From Deinococcus alpinitundrae (GTDB taxonomy: Bacteria > Deinococcota > Deinococci > Deinococcales > Deinococcaceae), in NCBI RefSeq assembly GCF_009982895.1, contig NZ_WXZL01000002.1:248001-312000 (forward strand): a DNA stretch of 64,000 nucleotides. The letters are read 5' to 3'. Both the position numbers and the translations under genes were made by a program. The notes beneath the pieces are model-generated. The model ran no database searches and had not been told where the DNA came from. It worked only from the letters and a program-made list of their open reading frames with translations. This document shows, piece by piece, positions 1-9,526 of the stretch (position 1 is its first letter; every line of letters starts with the position of its first letter).

Positions 1-959
1 ACGTCTACAAGGACGGCTCGGTGCTGATCAACCACGGCGGCACCGAAATGGGCCAGGGTCTGCACACCAAGATGATTCAGGTGGCGGCCACTGCGCTCGG
101 CGTACCAGTGAAGTGCGTGCGCCTCGCACCGACCCGCACCGACAAGGTGCCCAATACCTCGGCGACGGCGGCGAGTTCGGGAGCTGACCTCAACGGCGGG
201 GCCATCAAGAACGCCTGTGACCAGATCAAGGAGCGCCTCGCAGCGGTGGCAGCGGGCACACTGGGAGTGCATCCCAACGACGTGCGCTTTGAGAACGGAA
301 AGGTCTACCCGCTGGGCCACCCCGACCAGGACATGGACTTTGCCAAGCTCGTCCACGACGCCTATCACCTGCGCACCCAGCTGTGGGCGGCGGGCTTTTA
401 CCGCACGCCGGGCCTGCACTGGGACCGGGAAGCGGTGCAGGGTGAGCCGTTCAAGTATTTTTCCTACGGCGCGGCGGTCTGCGAGGTGGAGGTGGACGGC
501 TTTACCGGGGCCTACCGCCAGCTCAGGGCCGATCTCCTGCACGATGTGGGCGACAGCTTGTCGCCACTGATCGATATCGGGCAGGTGGAAGGCGGGTTCG
601 TTCAGGGCGCGGGCTGGATGACCCTGGAGGAGTTGCACTGGGACAAATTCGGGCGGCTGGCCACCCAGTCGGCCAGCACCTACAAGCTGCCCAGCTTCTC
701 GGAAATGCCGGAAGTGTTCAATGTGGCCCTGCTGGAACAGGCCACCGAGAGCGGCGTGGTCTACGGCTCCAAGGCGGTGGGTGAGCCGCCACTGATGCTG
801 GCGATCAGTGTGCGTGAGGCGCTCAGGCAAGCCGCCGCCGCTTTCGGGCCGGGCGGACGGGCGCAGGAACTCCGGCTCCCCGCCACACCCGAAGCGGTGT
901 ACTGGGCGCTGGACACAGCGAGGCAGGCTTCCGGCGCGCTCGTGACCGCCGACGACTGA
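1..959 (+). CDS. xdhB: xanthine dehydrogenase, molybdopterin-binding subunit (3' part)
   Basis: This is the C-terminal part of the large subunit that oxidises hypoxanthine and xanthine to urate. The gene enters from the left edge, with the first full codon at base 3. Visible motifs are MGQG near the molybdopterin, VPNTSATAASSG, DIGQVEGGFVQG, and GSKAVGEPPL, whose glutamate is the family's catalytic base. The stop at 957-959 is followed 47 bp later by xdhC on the same strand, then guaD and a purine permease, so this looks like a purine-oxidation operon. The FAD/FeS subunit would lie upstream, outside the window. Confidence 0.93.
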   Translation, partial: VYKDGSVLINHGGTEMGQGLHTKMIQVAATALGVPVKCVRLAPTRTDKVPNTSATAASSGADLNGGAIKNACDQIKERLAAVAAGTLGVHPNDVRFENGKVYPLGHPDQDMDFAKLVHDAYHLRTQLWAAGFYRTPGLHWDREAVQGEPFKYFSYGAAVCEVEVDGFTGAYRQLRADLLHDVGDSLSPLIDIGQVEGGFVQGAGWMTLEELHWDKFGRLATQSASTYKLPSFSEMPEVFNVALLEQATESGVVYGSKAVGEPPLMLAISVREALRQAAAAFGPGGRAQELRLPATPEAVYWALDTARQASGALVTADD

Positions 960-1006
960 GTGAGCACCGACATTCCCTTTCCCCGCATCACGGACAGGAG
1001 CCACAT

Positions 1007-1845
<839 letters not shown>

Positions 1846-1849
<4 letters not shown>

Positions 1850-3171
1850 CCCTGTACCGCGCCACTTTCCTGCACACGCCCGGCAATCCTTTTCACGACA
1901 CGCACGCCCTCCAGATCGAGCAGGACGGTGGACTGCTGGTCCGCAATGGCCGGATCATTCAGAGTGGAAGCTACGCCGATGTCCGGGCAGCGCACCCCGC
2001 CGAACCCGTGGAAGACCTGCGCGGCGGACTGCTGCTGCCGGGCTTCGTGGATACCCATGTTCATTTTCCGCAGGTCCGCATCATCGGCGGGTTGGGCGTG
2101 CCGCTTCTGGACTGGCTGGACCGCTACGCCCTGCCGGAGGAGGCCAGGTTTGGCGACCCTACCCACGCCGCCGCCGTCGCCCGCGAGTTCGTCTCGGGCC
2201 TGACCAGGAGCGGCACGACCACCGCGCTGGTGTTCGGCTCGCACTTCGCCAGTGCCGTGGACTTGCTGTTTCAGGAAACCGAACGGGCGGGCCTGAGAAC
2301 GGTGGCCGGGCAGGTGGTGAGCGACCGGCTGCTGCGCCCCGAACTGCACACGACTCCCGAACTCGCCTACAGCGAGGGCAAGGCGCTGATCGAGAAGTGG
2401 CACGGCAAGGGCCGCACCCGCTACGCCGTCACCCCGCGCTTCTCGCTGTCAGCCTCGGAGGGGATTCTGGACGCCTGCGCCGCATTGCTGAGCGAATTTC
2501 CAGACGTTCATTTCACCTCTCATAGCAACGAGAACCTGAAGGAAGTGGAGACGGTACGTGGGCTGTTTCCGGAAAGCCGCGACTACATCGACACCTACGA
2601 GCGGGCTGGATTGCTGAATCGCCGCAGCGTGCTGGCCCACAACGTCCACATGACCGAGCGCGAACTCGGCGCGCTGGCCGCGCACAAGTGCACCTCGGCG
2701 CACTGCCCGTGCAGCAACGCGGCGCTGGGCAGTGGGTTTTTTCCGCTGAAGCAGCATCTGGCAGCGGGAGTGCATGTCTCACTCGGGACCGACGTGGGCG
2801 GCGGCACCGGCTTCTCGATGCTCAAGGAGGGGTTGCAGGCGTACTTCATGCAGCAGCTTCTGGGCGAGAACGGCGTGCCGCTCGAACCGGCCCACCTGCT
2901 GTATCTGGCGACCCGCGCTGGGGCCGAGGCGCTGGAAATGGAAGGGCAGATCGGGGATTTCAGCGCGGGTAAGGCGTTTGACGCGACCCTCTTTCGCCCG
3001 CAGGACGGCTCCACCATGCAGACGGTCCTGGCCCACGCGCCCAGCGCCGAGCGCGCCCTGGCCTCGCTGTTCGCGGGCGGTACCCAGGCCGACGTGGCGC
3101 GGGTCTGGATTGAGGGCGAGGGCGTCTACACCCGGCCCGAGCTGTCCGAGCGGGCAGCGGTGAGCGCCTAG
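1846..3171 (+). CDS. guaD: guanine deaminase
   Basis: A 441-residue amidohydrolase predicted to deaminate guanine to xanthine, the substrate of the adjacent xanthine dehydrogenase. The metal-binding HxH lies in FVDTHVHFPQ at about residues 68-75. Further family motifs are HSNEN, LAHNVHM, HCPCSNAALGSG and the late metal aspartate in GTDVGGG. The order and spacing fit guanine deaminases better than chlorohydrolases. The start overlaps xdhC by 4 bp. The stop codon abuts the end of a possible small antisense ORF. Confidence 0.93.
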
Positions 3172-3302
3172 ATGTTCCGCAGCCACTCGCGCGACGGCCC
3201 GCCGCCGACGCCTTTGCCACAGCCTTCGTCGCCTTGAATTTTGATCGTCCAGTTTCCCGTCTTGCCTTCCCGGCAGGCCGGGCCGGGGTTGTTTCGCCTC
3301 AT
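3168..3302 (-). CDS. possible 44-residue small protein in the guaD-permease gap
   Basis: An ATG at 3300-3302 on the minus strand opens a 44-codon frame ending at 3168-3170. The peptide is basic at its start and then reads GNWTIKIQGDEGCGKG, which has a protein-like composition. It fills nearly the whole gap between guaD and the permease. No convincing Shine-Dalgarno sequence or promoter is visible and I recognise no family. It could be a chance frame or the remnant of a longer gene. Confidence 0.25.
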   Translation of the reverse strand: MRRNNPGPACREGKTGNWTIKIQGDEGCGKGVGGGPSREWLRNI

Positions 3303-3322
3303 TTCGCACCGCCAGGAGCCCG

Positions 3323-4726
3323 ATGTCACAAGTCACCAAAGCCAGCAGTGCCGCGCCGATCTCGGCCTTTGACCGATTCTTTGAGCTGACCAAGACCGGC
3401 TCCACTGTGCCGCAGGAAATCCGCGCCGGAATCACCACCTTCCTGACCATGAGTTACATCCTCTTCGTCAATCCGCAGGTGCTGAGCAGCGCCATCAAGA
3501 TCGACAACGCCTTCGTGCAGATTCTGATGACCACCGCCATCGCTGCCGCCTTCGGGTCGCTGGTGATGGGCCTGATCGCCCGCTACCCCTTCGCACAGGC
3601 TCCCGGCATGGGCCTCAACGCCTTTTTTGCCTACACGGTGGTGCTGACCCAGGGCATCCCCTGGCAAACCGCACTGGGCGCGGTGTTCATTTCGGGGGCG
3701 CTGTTTGTCATTCTGAGCATGATCGGCGCGCGGCAAGCCATCGTCAAGGCCATTCCGACGAGCCTCAAGTTCGCCATCACGGCGGGCATCGGGGCGTTTC
3801 TGGCGTTTCTCGGCCTCAAGAATGCGGGCATCGTCATCGCCAACCCGGCGACCTTCGTGGGCATGGGCCGCTTGGTTGACCCTGGTGTCTGGGTGGCGCT
3901 GATCGGGCTGGTCATCTCGGCGGTGCTGATTCAGCGCAAGGTCACCGGCGCGATTCTCTACGGCATCCTGATTACCACCGCCGTCGCCATCATCACCCGC
4001 GCTCCGGTCTACGCGGGCGGCCCCAAGGGAGCGCTGCAAGCCTTTCCCGGCTTCGAGGGCAAGATTCTGGGCATCTTCGCCACGCCGGTCTGGCCATCGG
4101 GGCTGGTCGGACACCTCGACATCGGCGGGGCCATCGGGCTGGGGCTGGTCAGTGTGGTGTTTACTTTCTTCTTCGTGGACTTCTTTGACGCCACCGGCAC
4201 CCTGACCGGGCTGGCGCAGCGCAGCGGCTTTCTCGACGCCAATGGCGATATGCCCCGCGCCCGGCGCACCTTCGCGATGGACGGCCTGGCCGCCATGTTC
4301 GGCGCGTTGATGGGCACGTCTACCACCACCGCCTACGTGGAATCGGCCTCGGGCATCGGCGCAGGCGGACGCACCGGTCTCACGGCGGTCACGGTAGGTA
4401 TTCTGTTCTTGCTCAGCATGTTCATCTGGCCGCTGGCCGCCGCCATTCCCGCCGCCGCCACCGCCCCGGCACTGATCCTGGTGGGCGCGATGATGATGGA
4501 AGGCGTCATGCACGTCGTCTGGGAGGACATGTCCGAGGCACTGCCCGCCTTCCTCACCATCATCGTGATGCCGCTGACCTTCAGCATCGCCAACGGCGTC
4601 AGCCTGGGCGTCATCGGCTACTGCCTGGTCAAACTTTTCAGCGGTCAGGGCCGCAAGGTCAGCCCGATTCTCTATGGGGTCGCCGCACTGCTGATTATCC
4701 GCTACATCTGGCTCGCGGGGGGCTGA
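3323..4726 (+). CDS. NCS2 family purine permease (AzgA/PbuG-like)
   Basis: A 467-residue polytopic membrane protein of the AzgA-like branch of nucleobase-cation symporter 2. It is predicted to import guanine, hypoxanthine or adenine by proton symport. Signature segments are REIRAGITTFLTMSYILF near the N-terminus, APGMGLNAFFAY, FVDFFDATGTLTGLAQRSG, and TSTTTAYVESASGIGAGGRTG. A CAGGAG ribosome site precedes the ATG. It lies 151 bp after guaD on the same strand and probably supplies guanine to the deaminase. Substrate preference cannot be settled from sequence alone. Confidence 0.9.
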   Translation: MSQVTKASSAAPISAFDRFFELTKTGSTVPQEIRAGITTFLTMSYILFVNPQVLSSAIKIDNAFVQILMTTAIAAAFGSLVMGLIARYPFAQAPGMGLNAFFAYTVVLTQGIPWQTALGAVFISGALFVILSMIGARQAIVKAIPTSLKFAITAGIGAFLAFLGLKNAGIVIANPATFVGMGRLVDPGVWVALIGLVISAVLIQRKVTGAILYGILITTAVAIITRAPVYAGGPKGALQAFPGFEGKILGIFATPVWPSGLVGHLDIGGAIGLGLVSVVFTFFFVDFFDATGTLTGLAQRSGFLDANGDMPRARRTFAMDGLAAMFGALMGTSTTTAYVESASGIGAGGRTGLTAVTVGILFLLSMFIWPLAAAIPAAATAPALILVGAMMMEGVMHVVWEDMSEALPAFLTIIVMPLTFSIANGVSLGVIGYCLVKLFSGQGRKVSPILYGVAALLIIRYIWLAGG

Positions 4727-4748
4727 CGATGGCAGTGCTCAGACGGGC

Positions 4749-4946
4749 ATGCTCAACCACCCGGAAGCACTGGCGCTGCTCACCTGGCTGGACGCCCTGC
4801 ACTTGCACCTCCCGGTGGCTAACCCCAGCCTGCACCTGGCGATGACCAAACTCCAAGCCGCGCAGGGCCAGGACGCCAACCTGGTCGAAGGCTCCGGACG
4901 GGCTTACGGCCTGATACCACAAGACGAGTCGATTTCCTTTGTCTAG
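4749..4946 (+). CDS. hypothetical protein, 65 residues
   Basis: A short leucine- and alanine-rich frame beginning MLNHPEALALLTWLDALHLH, located 22 bp after the permease stop and directly before a hairpin that could terminate transcription. The N-terminal half could form an amphipathic helix. I recognise no domain, and no strong ribosome site precedes the ATG. The position between permease and hairpin suggests a small cotranscribed gene. Confidence 0.45.
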   Translation: MLNHPEALALLTWLDALHLHLPVANPSLHLAMTKLQAAQGQDANLVEGSGRAYGLIPQDESISFV

Positions 4947-4979
4947 CGGGCCGCCAACCTGTTGAAGATCGGCGGCCCG
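4947..4979 (+). terminator. hairpin, possible end of the purine operon
   Basis: A perfect 9-bp inverted repeat, CGGGCCGCC and GGCGGCCCG, encloses a 15-nt loop just after the small ORF. The stem is very G+C-rich but no U-tract follows, so it may be a weak or Rho-assisted terminator. Confidence 0.55.
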
Positions 4980-5054
4980 GCTTCGCACTTGTATACCTCG
5001 GAAATCTAGCTTTCCCTATTACTTTTTAAGAATTTGCGCTAAGATGAACGTGGT

Positions 5055-5806
5055 ATGAAACTCAAGCAACGCAGTGGTTTCCAGGCCCTGTTTGGCGGCG
5101 CAGCACTCGTGTCGCTGCTGACCGCCTGTCCCGGCCCGATTCCCCCCCGCCCATCCCCAGCCTGCAATACCTGACGTTCAAGTACCCGGCGCTGCCCAGC
5201 ACCGTCAACTCGCGCAACACCTACCTGGCCGCCATCGCCATCGATACGTCAGGCAGCAGCAACGCCGTGACAGTGGTGAACAGCGTGGCGCTCGACTTCG
5301 GCTCGCCTTCCGCTTCGCCGCAGCCCAATACCGCCCAGCTCCCGCTCTACAACCTCGACTCGCTGATGAGCACCAAAAACAAGTGCTTGCAAGACGTGGT
5401 CAAGGGCGAGGCGGACGGCATCAAGGACTTCAAGGTGACGCCGGAGAAGGCCCAGACCTGCAACGTCTACTTCGTGATCTACGAGGACAGAGACGGCAAC
5501 AGTTCGCCGAGCAGCGCCGAGGAACTGTACATCACCCACGACATCATGAGTTGCGCCAGCAGCGACCTGACCTACAGCTACACCAGCGAGGACGGGAACA
5601 GCAGCGTCAGCGGCGTCCGCAGCAAGGGCTGGTCGCTGATCAGGCATCTGGTCTTACAGCCGCTCAGCACGCCGGGCAAGTACCTGGTCAGCATGAACAG
5701 CGTACCCGCCGCCGACAAGACCCTGGCGCTGACGATGCACGAACCCAGCGCCTTCTACACCAGCCAGCACCTGCCCACCACCCAACCCCTCTGGAGGCAG
5801 CCATGA
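5055..5806 (+). CDS. putative lipoprotein, reading frame broken at a 7-C run
   Basis: An ATG at 5055 opens a lipoprotein signal peptide ending in the lipobox LLTAC. That frame meets a stop at about 5172-5174. The rest of a soluble domain of about 210 residues is open in the -1 frame and ends at 5806. The two frames meet in a run of seven C at 5142-5148. With eight C the product would read on through a proline-rich linker into SLQYLTFKYPALPSTVN. The mature part has paired cysteines and the segment CNVYFVIYEDRDGNSSPSS. The stop overlaps the next lipoprotein gene by 4 bp. Sequencing error, phase variation and true pseudogene all remain possible. Confidence 0.6.
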
Positions 5807-6441
5807 AACCGTCCTCGCTGCTGAACGCCGCGCCGCTCCTGCTGCTCGGCGCTGTGCTGAGCGCCTGCGGCCAGAGCAACGCCGCCACCGGAGGCCGCCC
5901 AGAGCTGCCCACTGACAGTGAGGTGCGCCACCCCGCCGCGCCCAAGGGCAGCCCGGTCTTTCTCAGCTTGCTGACCGATTCCAACGAGAGCCTGTATCAG
6001 GTCAGCGTCACGGCGGACGCCGCCTCCACCAAAATCAACCTACTGGCCCTCGGCGATAAGTACCAGGGCCGCACCGTGCCGATCAGCGCGGCCCTGCCAG
6101 AAGGCGCGGTGGACGTGAAGGTGAGTGACAGCGCCGCCAAGGTGCTGCTGCTGCACTGGGTGATGTGGCAGGACAAGAACAGCAACGGCCAGCTCGACGG
6201 CGGCGAGAGTCTGCCGCTGCTGACACACGACCGGGTCGTCTACGCTGACCGGGCCGTGAACGTCACCTTCCAGACCCTGACGCCCGACATGCTGCAGAGC
6301 TGGAATTTCGCGACAGGCTGGAGCCGCGCCGAGCACTTCGTCTACCAGCCGCTGGGCACCCAGACTTACCGCCGCAGCCTCAAGACCAACGGCCTCAACC
6401 GCTTCGAGCTGCACCTGCCCACGCCGATTACCAGCATGTAG
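5803..6441 (+). CDS. putative lipoprotein
   Basis: A 212-residue protein with a clear lipoprotein signal (LLLLGAVLSAC, with the cysteine at about residue 21). A Ser/Thr/Pro-containing linker and a globular domain with WQDKNSNGQLDGGE follow. That stretch resembles the DxNxNG-type motifs of calcium-binding or dockerin-like loops. The preceding lipoprotein carries the comparable stretch YEDRDGNSSPSS, so the two may be distant paralogues. The start overlaps the upstream gene by ATGA, indicating one transcript. Function is unknown. Confidence 0.7.
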   Translation: MKPSSLLNAAPLLLLGAVLSACGQSNAATGGRPELPTDSEVRHPAAPKGSPVFLSLLTDSNESLYQVSVTADAASTKINLLALGDKYQGRTVPISAALPEGAVDVKVSDSAAKVLLLHWVMWQDKNSNGQLDGGESLPLLTHDRVVYADRAVNVTFQTLTPDMLQSWNFATGWSRAEHFVYQPLGTQTYRRSLKTNGLNRFELHLPTPITSM

Positions 6442-6456
6442 TCCCGCGCCACACCG

Positions 6457-6499
6457 AGCCGCCCGCTGCTCCTTGACCGGAGGGTGGGCGGCTTCGTTT
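6457..6499 (+). terminator. rho-independent-type terminator after the lipoprotein pair
   Basis: The arms AGCCGCCC (6457-6464) and GGGCGGCT (6486-6493) are perfect complements and are followed by TCGTTTG, a modest T-rich tail. It lies 16 bp after the lipoprotein stop and before the ribosome site of the next gene. Confidence 0.65.
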
Positions 6500-6532
6500 G
6501 GTCGGACGCTAGAGTGATTGGGAGGTAAAACC

Positions 6533-7042
6533 ATGACCCGTCCCCAGCCTGACGAATACTCCCCCTTCTTCGCCCGCTACGTGGACCTCGCGCCGGAAGA
6601 CGATCTGCTGAGTGCCATGCAGGTGCAGGCTCCCATCACCGAGCGTGAGATTCTCACATTTGCTGAGCGCCCCGATTACCGTTACGCCCCTGGCAAGTGG
6701 AGCGTGAAACAGGTGGTGGGGCACATGGCCGATACCGAGCGGCTGTTCGGCTTCCGGGCGCTGTGGTTCGCCCGCGCCGACCCGGCCCCACTGCCCGGCA
6801 TGGAGCAGGACGACTGGATGACGGCCAGCGACTTTGATCTGTTGCGCCTGGAAGACCTGCTGACCAACTTTCGAGCGGCCCGGACGAGCAACGTGCTGAT
6901 GCTGCGCCAGCTCACGCCGGACGCCTGGGCGCGGCGCGGCGTCGCCAACGGCAATCCCTTCAGCGTGCGGGCGCTGGCCCATGCTCTGCTGGGACACGAG
7001 CGGGCGCATCTTCAGATTCTGTCGGAGCGCTACGCCCGTTAG
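6533..7042 (+). CDS. DinB-like four-helix-bundle protein
   Basis: A 169-residue member of the DinB/YfiT-like superfamily, metal-binding four-helix bundles that deinococci carry in large numbers. The expected histidines are in VGHMADTERLFG (about residue 62) and HALLGHERAHLQIL near the C-terminus. The region RYAPGKWSVKQVVGHM is typical of the family. GGAGG at 6521-6525 selects this ATG over an in-frame TTG 15 bp upstream. The family includes bacillithiol- and mycothiol-dependent transferases; the actual reaction here is unknown. The gene ends convergently with phnE, their stop codons overlapping by 4 bp. Confidence 0.85.
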   Translation: MTRPQPDEYSPFFARYVDLAPEDDLLSAMQVQAPITEREILTFAERPDYRYAPGKWSVKQVVGHMADTERLFGFRALWFARADPAPLPGMEQDDWMTASDFDLLRLEDLLTNFRAARTSNVLMLRQLTPDAWARRGVANGNPFSVRALAHALLGHERAHLQILSERYAR

Positions 7043-8685
7043 ACCAGCCGCCGCCGCACGTCGCTCGACAGAAAGTCGATCAGGTTGACGATCACCACGA
7101 TGGCAATCACGCCGATGACCATCTGGTTGTAGTTGCCCGCCGCCATCGCGCCCTGAATGAAAAAGCCGATGCCGCCCGCGCCGACGAACCCCAGCACGAT
7201 CGATACCCGGAAATTGATCTCGAAACGGTAGAGGGTGTACGAGGTAAACAGCGGCAGGACCTGCGGCAAAATCGCCCACCTGAGCACGTTGGTGCCGCTG
7301 GCCCCCACCGATTCGAGCGCCTCGATGGGTCCCTTATCGACGTTCTCGATGGCCTCGGAATACAGCTTGCCCAGATCGGCCACCGAGTGGATCGCCATCG
7401 CCAGCACGCCCGCGAACGGCCCCAGCCCCACTGCCGCCACGAACACCAGTGCCAGGATCAGGGTATCGACGCCCCGGTCCACATTGAAAAAGGCGCGCGT
7501 GACGAAATATGACACCCGCATCAGCACGCTGCGGGCGGTCAGGTTGCGGGCCGCCAGGAATGAGAGCGGCACGGCGAACAGGGTGGCGACGAAGGTGCCC
7601 ACCAGCGCGATCTCGATGGTCAGCGCCATCTGGCTCATGACTTCCTGCAAGGGGTAGATGTTGGCCGAGGGGTTTTGTGCGTTGACCTGCGCCAGATTCG
7701 GCGGCCACGAGCGGTCGAGGAAATCTCTCAGGAATGGCCCGCCCTTGACCAGTTCCGAGAGGTTGAAGTTGGTGGCCGAGAACGACGGCACCAGCAGCGT
7801 CACGCCCGCCGCGATGATCAGCCCGGCCAGCCAATCGCCGCGCTCCTGGCGGTCAGGTCGGCGCGAGTGGAGCAGGCCCGAGGCCAGCAGCAGCCCGGCC
7901 ATCAGGAACAGCACCGGCCCGCCGTAATCCCAGGTCTGCGGCCTGAGCAGTCGGTAGCCCTGATCGGAGATGGCCTGCGGCAGCCCCGCTCCGGCCAGGT
8001 CGGTGACGGACTTCAGCGGCTTGAGGGGCGGCAGATCAATGCTCTGGCGGATGGTATTGAGGTCGGCCAGCCCGGCGTTGTAACTGCCGATCAGCTCGCT
8101 GGTCCGGGCCGGGGTCACCGGGCGCATCAGCTGGTAGTAGCCGCCTGCATTGGGAAACTTGGTCTGTCCATCGGGCGAGAGCAGGTAGGTGACAGCCAGC
8201 GCGCCCACCACCACCCCGGCGATCAGTCCAGCCAGCCGGGTACGCTTGGCGGACCAGGTGAACACCTGAATCAGTGCGAAGAGGGCCAGCCCAGTGACGC
8301 CTTCCATGATGCCCGGCACCGGCACCAGCTCGGCGAGTTGCGCCGGACGGCTGAGCCACACGCCCAGGCTGAGCAGCGCGGCGGCCCCAGCCAGGCCGCT
8401 GACGATGGCTCCCACCCGGCCTCCCCGGCGAGAGAGCAGCAGGCTCAGCCCCAGCCCAATCGGCACCAGCGCCAGCAGCGGCGCGCTCGGCAGGAGGCCC
8501 AGCAGGGTGGCCGAGACCGCCTCGCTGGAGCGCAAGCCCACGCCCGGCGTCAGCGGCAGGGCCAGCACGGCCAGCAGGCCCGAGAGCGCTGCCGCGATGC
8601 TCAGCCGCCGCAGGCTGCCCCCGGCCAGCGAACTCAGGAAGGCGATCAGCGCACCAAGCAGCGCGAAGACGGCGGCGGCGATCAC
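7039..8685 (-). CDS. phnE: phosphonate/phosphite-type ABC transporter permease, double length
   Basis: The C-terminal half of this 548-residue membrane protein is a standard PhnE permease with the EAA-type loop (EALESVGASGTNVLRWAILPQVLP) and the family C-terminus. The first 200 or more residues add further hydrophobic segments not needed in an ordinary PhnE of about 260 residues. They may be a fused or duplicated transmembrane domain. The start overlaps phnC by 4 bp. Without C-P lyase genes in the window, the cargo could be phosphonate, phosphite or phosphate. Confidence 0.85.
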   Translation of the reverse strand: MIAAAVFALLGALIAFLSSLAGGSLRRLSIAAALSGLLAVLALPLTPGVGLRSSEAVSATLLGLLPSAPLLALVPIGLGLSLLLSRRGGRVGAIVSGLAGAAALLSLGVWLSRPAQLAELVPVPGIMEGVTGLALFALIQVFTWSAKRTRLAGLIAGVVVGALAVTYLLSPDGQTKFPNAGGYYQLMRPVTPARTSELIGSYNAGLADLNTIRQSIDLPPLKPLKSVTDLAGAGLPQAISDQGYRLLRPQTWDYGGPVLFLMAGLLLASGLLHSRRPDRQERGDWLAGLIIAAGVTLLVPSFSATNFNLSELVKGGPFLRDFLDRSWPPNLAQVNAQNPSANIYPLQEVMSQMALTIEIALVGTFVATLFAVPLSFLAARNLTARSVLMRVSYFVTRAFFNVDRGVDTLILALVFVAAVGLGPFAGVLAMAIHSVADLGKLYSEAIENVDKGPIEALESVGASGTNVLRWAILPQVLPLFTSYTLYRFEINFRVSIVLGFVGAGGIGFFIQGAMAAGNYNQMVIGVIAIVVIVNLIDFLSSDVRRRLV

Positions 8686-9431
8686 AGCGCGTCCAGCGAA
8701 CCGGCGTAGATCTCGGTTTCGAGTTCGGAAGTCAGGTCGGCAATCGGGCCGGAAGCGACCAGGCGGCCCCGGTTGAAGGCCAGGAAGTTCTTGCAGTAGC
8801 GCCGGGCATGTTCCAGCACATGAATGTTGATCAGCACGCTGACCCCCTTTTCCTCGTTGTAGCCGCGCAGCAGCCCCAGAATCACGTCCGAGAGCCGGGG
8901 GTCTAAGCTGGCCATCGGCTCGTCGGCCAGCATCAGTTGCGGGTCCTGGGCGATGGCGCGGGCAATGGCGACGCGCTGCTGCTGCCCGCCCGAGAGCGAA
9001 CTGACCCGCGTGTCTTCCTTTTCCGACAAGCCCACCAGCCGGATGGCGTCACGGGCACGGGCATAGTCGTCCTCGGTGTAGAGGCCCAGCATGCCGCTGA
9101 AGGTGGAATGATAGCCCAAACGGCCATGCAGCACGTTGTCGAGCACGCTCAGGCGGGTGACCAGATTGAACTGCTGGAACACGAAGCCCACCGTGCGGCG
9201 GTAGAGCTGCAATTTGCGCCCGCTGAGCGGAGCCACATCCTGGCCGCCCACCAGAATCGAGCCGCTGGTCGGATCGACGAGGCGGTTGAGGCAGCGCAGG
9301 AAGGTCGATTTGCCCGCGCCCGACAGCCCGATAACCGCCACGAAGTCGCCGTCCGGGATGGTGACGTTCACGTCGTTGAGGGCCAGCGTGCCGTCGGGAA
9401 AGGCCTTGGTGAGGTTACGGACTTCAATCAT
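8682..9431 (-). CDS. phnC: phosphonate-type ABC transporter ATPase
   Basis: A 249-residue ATPase that powers the PhnDCE importer. Walker A is GLSGAGKST at about residue 34, the signature is [19 protein letters not shown], and Walker B is LMLADEPMASLDP; this arrangement is typical of the PhnC family. It sits between phnD and phnE on the minus strand and overlaps phnE by 4 bp. A hairpin with a T-run separates it from phnD, which should lower its expression relative to the binding protein. Confidence 0.93.
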   Translation of the reverse strand: MIEVRNLTKAFPDGTLALNDVNVTIPDGDFVAVIGLSGAGKSTFLRCLNRLVDPTSGSILVGGQDVAPLSGRKLQLYRRTVGFVFQQFNLVTRLSVLDNVLHGRLGYHSTFSGMLGLYTEDDYARARDAIRLVGLSEKEDTRVSSLSGGQQQRVAIARAIAQDPQLMLADEPMASLDPRLSDVILGLLRGYNEEKGVSVLINIHVLEHARRYCKNFLAFNRGRLVASGPIADLTSELETEIYAGSLDAL

Positions 9432-9473
9432 GGCTGCTCATCAGTTTTGCTGTTCCCCTTTTCCTGGAAATCC

Positions 9474-9499
9474 AAAAGCCCCCGGAGCGATCCGGGAGC
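9474..9499 (-). terminator. intra-operon terminator between phnD and phnC
   Basis: On the minus strand a 9-bp stem with one mismatch and a GCGA-type tetraloop (9478-9499) is followed by TTTT (9474-9477). It lies just after the phnD stop and before phnC. Such partial terminators commonly let an abundant binding protein outnumber its ATPase and permease. Confidence 0.65.
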
Positions 9500-9526
9500 C
9501 TGATTCGACCGAAAATCTGTTCCGGC

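Noticed and set aside
3172..3322. Purine riboswitch before the NCS2 permease
   Set aside because: No paired architecture or conserved purine-aptamer core could be found in the gap.
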